Below, in pieces: positions 6,878 to 14,024 of a stretch of 17,504 bases of DNA. The position numbers were made by a program, and so were the translations under genes. The stretch comes from an uncultured Dechloromonas sp. (GTDB taxonomy: Bacteria > Pseudomonadota > Gammaproteobacteria > Burkholderiales > Rhodocyclaceae). Within the stretch, counting starts at the first letter, position 1. Every line of letters begins with the position of its first letter. The notes under the pieces are model-generated. The model was not told the origin of the DNA. It ran no database searches and saw only the letters and a program-made list of their open reading frames with translations. The stretch covers positions 1 through 17,504 of the forward strand of contig CALKUR010000026.1 in the NCBI GenBank assembly GCA_937996725.1, given 5' to 3'.

Positions 6878-7798
6878 ATGCTGCGCGAAACCGATCGCTT
6901 TGTCCGCTTCCATTTTCCGGAACTTTCCATCCGTGGTGCTTGGGTGCACCTCGACGAGACCTACCGGGCGCTGATCAACGGCCGCAATTACCCGACCGCC
7001 GTGAGCCGCATGTTGGGCGAGATGGCCAGCGTGACTGCGCTGATGGCCGGGCAACTCAAGCACCCCGGTCGCCTGACTTTTCAGATGCGCGACCCGGGTC
7101 CGATCAATCTGCTGGTGATGGATTGCACCGACAAACTCGGTCTACGCGGCACCGCGCAATGGGACGCAGCCTTTTCGGCACAGCTACAAAGCCCCGATTT
7201 TCAATGCCTGAATACACACGGCGACGATGAAGAAACCAGTAGCCGTCTGATGATGACGCTGGACGCACAGCAGTTCAGCACACCCTGGCAGAGCTTTGTA
7301 CCGTTGGTCGGACAATCGCTATCGGAAGCCTTTAGCCACTACCTGACTCAATCCGAACAGCAACCCACCCTGCTCTACCTAGCCGCCAACGACACACAAG
7401 CTGCCGCTCTCTTCCTACAGGCGATGCCGGGTGCGGACGAGGCCGATGCCGATGGCTGGAACCGCTTGACGCATCTCTTCACCACGCTCACCGATCGCGA
7501 GCTACTGCAGCTCGATCCGGCCCAACTCCTGACCACGCTGTTCCCCGAAGAACTGATTAGCCTGGCACCGGGTCAGGGTTTGCACCACGCGGGCGAACGC
7601 AACTGGGACAAAGTACGCAACATGGTGCGCAACCTGGGCAAAAACGAAGTGGATGCGATTCTGCGCGAGCATGGCGCGGTCGTGATTCATGACGAACTGA
7701 GTAATCAGGAATACCGCTTTACGCCGGATGAAGCGTTGGCGTTATTTGCCGAACATAGCGGTGTCGAGAGCGGCCAGGCGAGCCCAACACTGCACTAA
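6878..7798 (+). CDS. hslO: Hsp33-family chaperone lacking the zinc cysteines
   Basis: Hsp33 is a cytosolic holdase that is switched on by oxidation of a four-cysteine zinc centre (CxC then CxxC). This 306-residue protein keeps the N-terminal chaperone domain, with landmarks such as RNYPTAVSRMLGEM (about 36-49) and the PGRLTFQMRDPGPINLLVMDCTD region. It also keeps the C-terminal fold, with NLGKNEVDAIL and the NQEYRF landmark. All four switch cysteines are missing. By my alignment they are replaced by Gly239, Arg241, Asp272 and Ser275. The only remaining cysteines are in the N-terminal domain, near residues 83 and 110. The fold is intact and the frame unbroken, so it looks like a functional variant rather than a pseudogene. 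ATG(6878) is preceded by GAAAG at a suitable distance; an upstream TTG at 6854 is less likely. Confidence 0.88.
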   Translation: MLRETDRFVRFHFPELSIRGAWVHLDETYRALINGRNYPTAVSRMLGEMASVTALMAGQLKHPGRLTFQMRDPGPINLLVMDCTDKLGLRGTAQWDAAFSAQLQSPDFQCLNTHGDDEETSSRLMMTLDAQQFSTPWQSFVPLVGQSLSEAFSHYLTQSEQQPTLLYLAANDTQAAALFLQAMPGADEADADGWNRLTHLFTTLTDRELLQLDPAQLLTTLFPEELISLAPGQGLHHAGERNWDKVRNMVRNLGKNEVDAILREHGAVVIHDELSNQEYRFTPDEALALFAEHSGVESGQASPTLH

Positions 7799-7825
7799 CG
7801 GTCACGACGCCGAGGCAGCAGCCGA

Positions 7826-9256
7826 TCAATCACGGTCGGCCAAAACCTTGCCGGGATTCATCAGGCCTTTGGGGTCTAGTGCCTCTTTGAGTTTGCGCAT
7901 CAGGCCGATACTACCGGCCGGCGCATGTTGCTGTAGCCAGCCAGTCTTCAACTGACCAATGCCGTGTTCGGCAGCAATGCTGCCTCCTAGACGCGTGACC
8001 ACGTCATACACAATGCAGTTGGCGTCGTTACTGCGCGCGATGAGTTCGGCATTCTGTGCCGCATCGGCATACGACAGGTTGTAATGCAGGTTGCCGTCGC
8101 CAATGTGGCCAAACGCCACGATACGGATTCCCGGAAAGGTTTTTTCCAGCGCCGCTGAGGCGTCGTTAATGAAGGCCGGGATGTGCGAGATCGGCAAACC
8201 GACATCGTGCTTGATCGAGAGCCCTTCACGCTTCTGGGCTTCAGCCAGCCCTTTACGAATGGCCCACAATGCCTGTTGACCTGCATCGTCGCGCAAGATC
8301 AGACCCGGTTCGAGGCCATGTTTGGTACAACCACGCTGCCAGCCATCAAGCAAGGCGTCTAGAAATACCGCATCGTGCGCCGAGACTTCCATCATCAACG
8401 CCCAATGATTCGGCGAGCCCGGCCATTGGGCCTCGGCGGGCAACTTCGCTTCTGGTAAATGCTGACGCACCAGCAATAACGTGGGTGCAGAAATCAGTTC
8501 TGCGGCCGTCTGCGCACCGGCAAAGACCGACTGCGCCAACTCATGCGCACGGACAGCGCTGTCGGTATCGGGCAGATCCAACCAGATGAGTGCACGTGCC
8601 GATGGCCGTGGCATCAATTTCATGGTGGCGGCAGTAATTAATCCCAGCGTACCTTCGGCCCCGATGAACCATTGCTTGAGATCGAAACCGGTGTTGTCTT
8701 TACGCAGACCGCCCAGCTTAGACCAGATCGTCCCATCCGGCAGCACCACTTCCAGCCCCAGGCAAAGATCTCGGGTCATGCCATAACGCAGCACCTGCAG
8801 ACCACCGGCGTTGGTGGCCAGCGTGCCACCGAGCGTACTGCGATGCCCGGCACCCAGCGTGAGCGGATAGAGACGATCAACGCACTCGGCGGCGGCTTTG
8901 AGTTCATCCAGCGTGACGCCGGCTTCAGCAGTGATGCTGAAGTTTCTGGCATCGACATCGCGGATGCGGTTCATGCGTGTCATGGCAACGACGACGGCAC
9001 GACCGGTGTCATCAGGCGTGGCTCCACCGCATAAACCCGTGTTGCCGCCTTGCGGCACGATGGGCGTATTCGCGTCAACGCAAAGGCGCACGACCTCGGC
9101 GACTTCAGCCGTTGTATGTGGCAAAACGATGGCCAATGCGCGGCCGTGATAACGCCCGCGCCAATCATCGAGATAGACCGCTTGGGCCGCAGGATCGGTG
9201 ATGACCTGATCGGTGCCGAGGCACGCTTGCAATTGCGCGATCAGGGTCTGTTTCAT
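7826..9256 (-). CDS. FAD-binding 2-hydroxyacid dehydrogenase, GlcD/DLD-like
   Basis: A 476-residue flavoenzyme of the FAD_binding_4 / FAD-oxidase C family, which includes GlcD, D-lactate dehydrogenase and D-2-hydroxyglutarate dehydrogenase. The PCMH-type FAD-binding region shows PQGGNTGLCGG at 68-78 and the GHRSTLGGTLATNAGG segment near 137-152. The C-terminal domain shows HDVGLPISHIP, then FGHIGDGNLHYN, then AAEHGIGQLK near the C-terminus, all typical of the D-2-hydroxyacid group. It lacks the iron-sulfur module found in some fused forms. The substrate cannot be decided from sequence; D-2-hydroxyglutarate or D-lactate is most likely. It starts 2 bases after the rimO stop, with GGTGA at the rimO end as a possible ribosome site, and ends convergently with hslO 27 bases away. 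Confidence 0.88.
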   Translation of the reverse strand: MKQTLIAQLQACLGTDQVITDPAAQAVYLDDWRGRYHGRALAIVLPHTTAEVAEVVRLCVDANTPIVPQGGNTGLCGGATPDDTGRAVVVAMTRMNRIRDVDARNFSITAEAGVTLDELKAAAECVDRLYPLTLGAGHRSTLGGTLATNAGGLQVLRYGMTRDLCLGLEVVLPDGTIWSKLGGLRKDNTGFDLKQWFIGAEGTLGLITAATMKLMPRPSARALIWLDLPDTDSAVRAHELAQSVFAGAQTAAELISAPTLLLVRQHLPEAKLPAEAQWPGSPNHWALMMEVSAHDAVFLDALLDGWQRGCTKHGLEPGLILRDDAGQQALWAIRKGLAEAQKREGLSIKHDVGLPISHIPAFINDASAALEKTFPGIRIVAFGHIGDGNLHYNLSYADAAQNAELIARSNDANCIVYDVVTRLGGSIAAEHGIGQLKTGWLQQHAPAGSIGLMRKLKEALDPKGLMNPGKVLADRD

Positions 9257-9258
9257 AC

Positions 9259-10608
9259 TCAGTTCACCGCGGACGCGACCAGCGGTTCGGCGTAGAGATC
9301 ATGTTCGTCGGCATCGACGATACGGACGGCAATACGATCGCCCGGTGCGCAATCGGTAAAACCCATGACCTGGACGACGCCGTCGATGTCCGGCGCTTCG
9401 CGCCAGCTGCGGCCGATGGCACCCTCCTCGTCGACATCATCGATGACGATAACTTCTTCATCGCCGATGCGTTGCGCCAGTTTGTCGGCCGAAATATCGG
9501 ACTGGAACTGCATCAGGCGCATGCGGCGCGATTCGCGCTCTTCTTCCGGTACCGGATTAGCTAATTCATTGGCCGTCGCACCTTCGACCGGCGAATAGGC
9601 AAACGCGCCGACGCGGTCGAGTTGCGCTGCTTCGAGGAAACCGAGCAGTTCCTGGAACTCGGCTTCGGTCTCACCGGGGAAGCCCGTGATGAAGGTGGAA
9701 CGAATGACCAGCTCCGGGCAGATGTCGCGCCAGGCCTGAATGCGCTTGAGCACGTTCTCGCTGGAGGCCGGCCGCTTCATGGCTTTGAGAATACGCGGGC
9801 TGGCATGCTGAAATGGGATATCCAGATACGGCAGGATCTTGCCTTCGGCCATGAGCGGAATGATGTCGTCGACGCTGGGGTACGGGTAGACGTAATGCAG
9901 CCGAACCCAGATGCCGAATTCGCCGAGCGCTTCGCACAAGGCCTGGAGTTGTGTCTTGACCGGACGGCCCTCCCAGAAGCCGGTGCGGTATTTGACGTCG
10001 ACGCCATAGGCGCTGGTGTCCTGCGAGATGACGAGCACTTCCTTGACGCCCGCTTTGGCCAGCGCTTCGGCTTCTTTCAGCACGTCGCCGATGGGACGCG
10101 AAACCAGATCGCCTCGCAGCGATGGAATAATGCAGAAGGTACAACGGTGATTGCAGCCTTCGGAAATTTTCAGGTACGCGTAGTGCTTCGGCGTGATGCG
10201 TACGCCCTGCGGCGGCACCAGATCGGTGTAGGGATCATGCGGCATCGGTAGGTGTGAATGCACGACCGACATGACTTCATCCAGCGCATGCGGACCAGTA
10301 ACCGCGAGCACGTCGGGATGCGCGGTCTGAACAACGCCCTCGCGCGCACCGAGGCAACCGGTGACGATGACCTTGCCGTTCTCACGAAGCGCTTCGCCAA
10401 TGGCATCGAGCGATTCCTCGACGGCCGAGTCGATAAAGCCACAGGTGTTCACGACGACCAGATCGGCGCCGGCGTAATCGCCGACGACCTGATAGCCTTC
10501 TGCACGTAGGCGCGTGAGGATACCTTCGCTATCCACCGTGGCTTTGGGGCAACCGAGGCTGACCATGCCCACTTTGGGCGGATGCTGTTTCGATGTCTTT
10601 GTAGTCAT
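9259..10608 (-). CDS. rimO: Ribosomal protein uS12 methylthiotransferase
   Basis: A radical SAM enzyme that adds a methylthio group to the conserved aspartate of ribosomal protein S12 (Asp88 in E. coli). The N-terminal UPF0004 domain holds the auxiliary-cluster cysteines Cys20 (SLGCPK), Cys56 (NTCGF) and Cys85 (TGCLGA). The radical SAM motif CNHRCTFC gives Cys152, Cys156 and Cys159. A C-terminal TRAM domain follows (about 375-445). The sequence KVGMVSLGCPKATVDSE and a length of 449 residues fit RimO rather than MiaB. It is followed after 2 bases by the FAD oxidase gene, so the two are probably cotranscribed, and is separated from upstream phaR by a strong terminator. No Shine-Dalgarno site is evident before ATG(10608). 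Confidence 0.95.
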   Translation of the reverse strand: MTTKTSKQHPPKVGMVSLGCPKATVDSEGILTRLRAEGYQVVGDYAGADLVVVNTCGFIDSAVEESLDAIGEALRENGKVIVTGCLGAREGVVQTAHPDVLAVTGPHALDEVMSVVHSHLPMPHDPYTDLVPPQGVRITPKHYAYLKISEGCNHRCTFCIIPSLRGDLVSRPIGDVLKEAEALAKAGVKEVLVISQDTSAYGVDVKYRTGFWEGRPVKTQLQALCEALGEFGIWVRLHYVYPYPSVDDIIPLMAEGKILPYLDIPFQHASPRILKAMKRPASSENVLKRIQAWRDICPELVIRSTFITGFPGETEAEFQELLGFLEAAQLDRVGAFAYSPVEGATANELANPVPEEERESRRMRLMQFQSDISADKLAQRIGDEEVIVIDDVDEEGAIGRSWREAPDIDGVVQVMGFTDCAPGDRIAVRIVDADEHDLYAEPLVASAVN

Positions 10609-10660
10609 GGGGCGTATTTTAGCAAGGGGGAGCGCGGCAACTGGGGTGGGCAGACCAATT

Positions 10661-10686
10661 AAAAAGGCGCCCTTAGGCGCCTTTTT
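10661..10686 (-). terminator. Strong intrinsic terminator after phaR
   Basis: AAAAAGGCGCC, a 4-base loop (CTTA on the plus strand) and GGCGCCTTTTT form a perfect 11-bp inverted repeat flanked by A and T runs, 18 bases after the phaR stop codon. The symmetrical shape would also work on the plus strand, but no plus-strand gene reads into it. It separates phaR from rimO. Confidence 0.85.
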
Positions 10687-10704
10687 AGCAAGCTTCGGCG
10701 GAAA

Positions 10705-11208
10705 TTACTTGTTGCCTCCGATGCCCTGGAACATGTTGCGAGCCTGCGACTGAATCTGGGTCTGCATGTTCTGAACCATCTTCTGGCTCTGATCCATGTA
10801 GGTCGACATGAGCGTCTGCATGGCCGGACCCTGGAAGTTGAGGAACTGCGACCAGAGATCGCTGCTGTTGCTATTGCCCTGCATCTTCTTCTGGAAGTCA
10901 ACGAAGGCCTTCATGTTGGTTTCCAGATACTGGCCCAGCACCGACTGCATAGCGTTGCCGTAGAAACGGATCATTTGCGACAGGACTTCGCTGCTGAAAA
11001 TCGGCACACCACCGCTTTCCTCCTCCAGAATGATCTGGAGCAGGATGGCACGGGTCAGGTCGTCACCCGTCTTTGCGTCGACTACCGTGAAGTTTTCGTG
11101 CTGCAGCACGAGCTCCTTGATGTCGGCCAGCGTGATGTAGGCACTGGTACGGGTGTCGTACAAACGGCGGTTCGGATACTTCTTGATCAAGCGTTGTGTT
11201 TCAGTCAT
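10705..11208 (-). CDS. phaR: PHA synthesis repressor PhaR
   Basis: PhaR is a DNA-binding regulator that represses phasin genes and its own gene, and is released when it binds nascent PHA granules. The 167-residue product has the PHB/PHA accumulation regulator DNA-binding domain at its start, with KKYPNRRLYDT at 9-19. A PHB_acc domain follows (about 70-110, with FSSEVLSQMIRFYG). The C-terminal tail is rich in Gln and Met (about 125-167), which may contact polymer. ATG(11208) has AAGG about 7 bases upstream. The frame stays open for 45 more codons, but that part overlaps the promoter region and has no family similarity. The gene has its own promoter and terminator. PhaR is seen in betaproteobacteria and in other PHA producers. 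Confidence 0.94.
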   Translation of the reverse strand: MTETQRLIKKYPNRRLYDTRTSAYITLADIKELVLQHENFTVVDAKTGDDLTRAILLQIILEEESGGVPIFSSEVLSQMIRFYGNAMQSVLGQYLETNMKAFVDFQKKMQGNSNSSDLWSQFLNFQGPAMQTLMSTYMDQSQKMVQNMQTQIQSQARNMFQGIGGNK

Positions 11209-11272
11209 GCGATGGCCTTGGACAAAATTCTTGAAATGTCTTTGTGAACCGGTCTCTTTTAACCTGCCGATT

Positions 11273-11283
11273 TTGCAATGCAT
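11273..11283. promoter_or_regulatory. TGCA dyad upstream of phaR, possible PhaR operator
   Basis: The bases TGCA-A-TGCA (11274-11282) form a perfect dyad, within TTGCAATGCAT. They lie just downstream of the phaR -10 box, about where RNA polymerase would start. PhaR proteins are known to bind TGC-rich sequences and to repress their own genes, so an operator role is inferred, not shown. The core TTGCnnTGC recurs upstream of phaB. Confidence 0.3.
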
Positions 11284-11311
11284 TATAAAACCAAAAGCCC
11301 TGTCGAGTAAA
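11282..11311 (-). promoter_or_regulatory. phaR promoter
   Basis: On the minus strand a perfect -10 box TATAAT (11287-11282) lies 18 bases downstream of TTTACT (11311-11306, four of six matches to TTGACA). The -35 box falls exactly in the loop of the phaB terminator. Transcription would start near 11275, about 65 bases before the phaR ATG. Confidence 0.5.
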
Positions 11312-11326
11312 CGCGACAGGGCTTTT
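11293..11326 (-). terminator. Intrinsic terminator after phaB
   Basis: AAAAGCCCTGTCG (11293-11305) and CGACAGGGCTTTT (11314-11326) form a perfect 13-bp stem with an 8-base loop, ending in a T-run on the minus strand. It lies 55 bases after the phaB stop and separates phaB from phaR. Its loop carries the likely phaR -35 box. Confidence 0.82.
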
Positions 11327-11381
11327 AAATCAACGTGATGCAATCAGCATAACTATGCTAGCGCACCCGCAGCAAACAGCA

Positions 11382-12128
11382 TTACTGGTAGTACAGACCG
11401 CCGTTGATGTTCATGGTCGTACCGGTGATGAAACCAGCCAGATCCGACGACAGATACACGGCGAGACCAGCGATTTCTTCCGGCTTGGCCAGACGCTTCA
11501 TCGGCACGGTGTCGACGATGCTCTGCAGGATGTCTTCACGGATGGCCATGACCATCTTGGTGGCGACATAACCCGGGGCGATGGCGTTGACCGTTACACC
11601 CTTGGTGGCCATTTCGGCAGCCAGTGCCTTGGTGAAACCGATCACACCGGCCTTGGCAGCCGAGTAGTTGGTTTGACCGGCCTGACCCTTGACGCCGTTG
11701 ACCGACGAGATGTTGATGATGCGACCCCAGCCCTTTTCGGCCATCTTGGCGGCGAACGGGTTGGTGACGTTGAATACGCTGTTCAGGTTGGTATTGATCA
11801 CGGCATTCCACTGACCCTGATCCATCTTCGTGAAGAACTTGTCGCGGGTGATACCGGCGTTGTTGATCAGAACGTCAACGACACCGCCAGCCAGCTTTTC
11901 GGCTTCGGCAGCGGCGGCGACACACGATTCGTAGTTGCTGACATCGCAAGCGACGGGGATGAAGTTATTGAAACCTTCAGCCTTTTGCTCAGCCAACCAG
12001 GCTTCTTTGTCATCAAATTCAGGATGGTAAGCGGCGACCACTTTGTAACCTGCTTTGTCGAAAGCCTGACAGAAGGCGGTACCGAGGCCACCCATGGCGC
12101 CGGTGACGAATGCGATGTGCTGAGACAT
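11382..12128 (-). CDS. phaB: Acetoacetyl-CoA reductase
   Basis: An NADPH-type short-chain dehydrogenase that reduces acetoacetyl-CoA to (R)-3-hydroxybutyryl-CoA, the monomer for PHB. The 248-residue protein has the cofactor motif TGAMGGLG at 9-16, NNAG at 89-92 and the catalytic Ser142, Tyr155 and Lys159 (NYSAAKAG). The stretch VNGVKGQAGQTNYSAAKAG and the location between phaC and phaR favour PhaB over the related FabG. ATG(12128) has AAGGA 7 bases upstream; the longer open frame back to 12185 would ignore this site. It lies 162 bases after phaC, so it may have its own promoter as well as read-through. No phaA thiolase gene accompanies it here. Confidence 0.94.
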   Translation of the reverse strand: MSQHIAFVTGAMGGLGTAFCQAFDKAGYKVVAAYHPEFDDKEAWLAEQKAEGFNNFIPVACDVSNYESCVAAAAEAEKLAGGVVDVLINNAGITRDKFFTKMDQGQWNAVINTNLNSVFNVTNPFAAKMAEKGWGRIINISSVNGVKGQAGQTNYSAAKAGVIGFTKALAAEMATKGVTVNAIAPGYVATKMVMAIREDILQSIVDTVPMKRLAKPEEIAGLAVYLSSDLAGFITGTTMNINGGLYYQ

Positions 12129-12203
12129 GTAAAGGTCCTTTCGGAGGAATAATCTGGGATAAACAGCCTGATGGCGGTGCTGCATAAACCCGCTTTGAAG
12201 GTA

Positions 12204-12232
12204 AGTTTATCCGGTCTTATTGCGCACCGCAA
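12204..12232 (-). promoter_or_regulatory. Weak candidate promoter and palindromes upstream of phaB
   Basis: On the minus strand TTGCGG (12232-12227) and TAAACT (12209-12204) are spaced by 17 bases and give a weak sigma70-like pair, 75 bases before phaB. The -35 part lies in two overlapping inverted repeats: AACAATTGTT (12240-12231) and TTGCG-GTG-CGCAA (12232-12220). The latter contains TTGCnnTGC, as upstream of phaR. No intrinsic terminator separates phaC from phaB, so a shared transcript is also possible. Confidence 0.28.
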
Positions 12233-12290
12233 CAATTGTTTCTCAAATGTAACAAGCCAGGCGATAGCCAACAGGGAAAACCATTACAAA

Positions 12291-14024
12291 TCAACGGGTT
12301 TTAACGTACCTACCGGGTGCGACTTCGATGGGCTGGTGCTGTTTATCGCCCAGGGAATCGGGCGCGGGTTTTGCACCGCCCTTATGCGTTTCAAGCCAGG
12401 CGGCCCAATCTTGCCACCAGCTGCCACGCTGCTCCTGCGCCGTTTGGAGCCAATGGGCGGCATCACCCTTCTGGTCACCGTCCACCCAATAGGAACGACG
12501 ATTCTTACTGGCCGGATTAATCACGCCGGCGATATGACCGCTGGCACCCAGTACGAAACGGTGTGGGCCCGGCAACAAGCGCGTGACCAGATAAGCCGTC
12601 TGCCAGGGCACGATGTGATCTTCACGTGCGGCAAACAGATAGGTCGGGGCGTCGATCTGACCCAGATCCACCGATTCGCCACAGATCTTGAGCTCACCCG
12701 GAATGCGCAATTTGTTCTCGAGATAGGTGTTGCGCAGATACCAGCAAGCCATCGGCCCCGGCAATCCGGTGGAGTCCGCGTTCCAGTAAAGGATATCGAA
12801 GGCGGCCGGCGTGTTGCCGAGTAGGTAGTTGCCGGAAATGTAAGGCCAGATCAGGTCGTTCGGGCGCAGGGAGGAGAACATCGTCGCCAGCTCACGCCCT
12901 TCGAGTAGACCGCCCTGCCCGATAGCCGCTTCACGGGCGGCAACCGAGGGCTCATCGATAAAGATATCGATGTCGCCGGTATCGGCAAAATCCAGCATGG
13001 TCGTGAGCAACGTCAATGAGCTTGCCGGCTGTTCACCGCGCGCGGCGAGCACGGCGAGCGCCGACGACAACAGCGTGCCGCCGACACAGAAGCCGAGCAT
13101 GTTCATCGTTTGGCTGCCCGAGATGGCCTGGACCACGGGGATGGCCGCGAAGGGACCCAGTTCCAGATAATCTTCCCAGGTGCGCTGCGCGTCTTCTTTA
13201 CCCGGGTTCTTCCAGGAAATCAGAAAAACCGTATGGCCCGATTCCACGGCGTAGCGCACCAGCGAAGACTCCGGCTGCAGATCCATGATGTAGAAGCGGT
13301 TGATACACGGCGGTGTGATCAACAGCGGCCGCTTGCCGACCTTGGGTGTCAGCGGCGCATACTGGATCAGCTGGATGAGTTCGTTTTCAAAAACAACTGC
13401 GCCTTCGGTCGTCGCCAGATTCTTACCGACTTCAAAGGCGGTTTCATCGGTGGTGCTGATGCGGCCCTTGGCCAGATCCCTGAGGAGATTGTTAATACCC
13501 TCGGTAATCGATTGACCGTCAGTCGCCAGCGCTTTCTGAATCACCTCGGGATTGGTCGCCGCAAAATTACTGGGCGACAGCGCGTCGATGAATTGACTGG
13601 TGAGGAAACGTACGCGGGCGGCATCTTTGCTGCTCTCGGTCGGCAAGGTTTCGGCCAAACTATTCAGAAACCGACTATTCAGGACGTACGCCTGACGCAT
13701 GTAGTCATAAACGGGGCTCGATGACCAGGCCGCTGACGAAAAGCGCTTATCTTTCGCGGCCTCAGGCACTGCCGGGATCGCGGCCTCGCCTTGCCGCTGA
13801 TGCAGCATCTGTTCCCACAATGCTTTGTGCGCCGCCATCAGGTCGGCCACCAACGGTTGCATTTTGTCGATCTGCGGCGTCATCGCCGCCATGGCACCTG
13901 CCGTATCGGTGGGCATTTTGTCTTGCAGAAATTTGCTGAAGGTCTGCGTCATCGCCTCGATCTGTTTCGGGAGATCAGCGATGCCCTGCATGCCCGGCCA
14001 GAACGGTGTTTGAAAGTTCATCAT
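12291..14024 (-). CDS. phaC: Class I poly(R)-hydroxyalkanoic acid synthase
   Basis: PhaC polymerises (R)-3-hydroxyacyl-CoA on the granule surface. At 577 residues it is a class I, single-subunit type. The N-terminal PhaC_N domain spans about 95-265, and an alpha/beta-hydrolase-like domain follows. The lipase-like box GFCVGG at 311-316 gives the nucleophile Cys313. Asp469 (REDH) and His497 (GASGHIAG) complete the triad; the 28-residue Asp-His spacing is as in the Cupriavidus enzyme. The first ATG (14024) overlaps the upstream ZIP transporter stop as ATGA, and a GGGGG ribosome site lies 9 bases before it, inside the transporter's last codons. A second ATG follows directly. Next in the transcript direction is phaB. 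Confidence 0.96.
   Translation of the reverse strand: MMNFQTPFWPGMQGIADLPKQIEAMTQTFSKFLQDKMPTDTAGAMAAMTPQIDKMQPLVADLMAAHKALWEQMLHQRQGEAAIPAVPEAAKDKRFSSAAWSSSPVYDYMRQAYVLNSRFLNSLAETLPTESSKDAARVRFLTSQFIDALSPSNFAATNPEVIQKALATDGQSITEGINNLLRDLAKGRISTTDETAFEVGKNLATTEGAVVFENELIQLIQYAPLTPKVGKRPLLITPPCINRFYIMDLQPESSLVRYAVESGHTVFLISWKNPGKEDAQRTWEDYLELGPFAAIPVVQAISGSQTMNMLGFCVGGTLLSSALAVLAARGEQPASSLTLLTTMLDFADTGDIDIFIDEPSVAAREAAIGQGGLLEGRELATMFSSLRPNDLIWPYISGNYLLGNTPAAFDILYWNADSTGLPGPMACWYLRNTYLENKLRIPGELKICGESVDLGQIDAPTYLFAAREDHIVPWQTAYLVTRLLPGPHRFVLGASGHIAGVINPASKNRRSYWVDGDQKGDAAHWLQTAQEQRGSWWQDWAAWLETHKGGAKPAPDSLGDKQHQPIEVAPGRYVKTR

Noticed and set aside
11355..12152. Plus-strand open frame of 265 codons opposite phaB
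   Set aside because: Antisense to phaB; rich in Asp, Gly and His as expected from the complement of its codons, with no domain.
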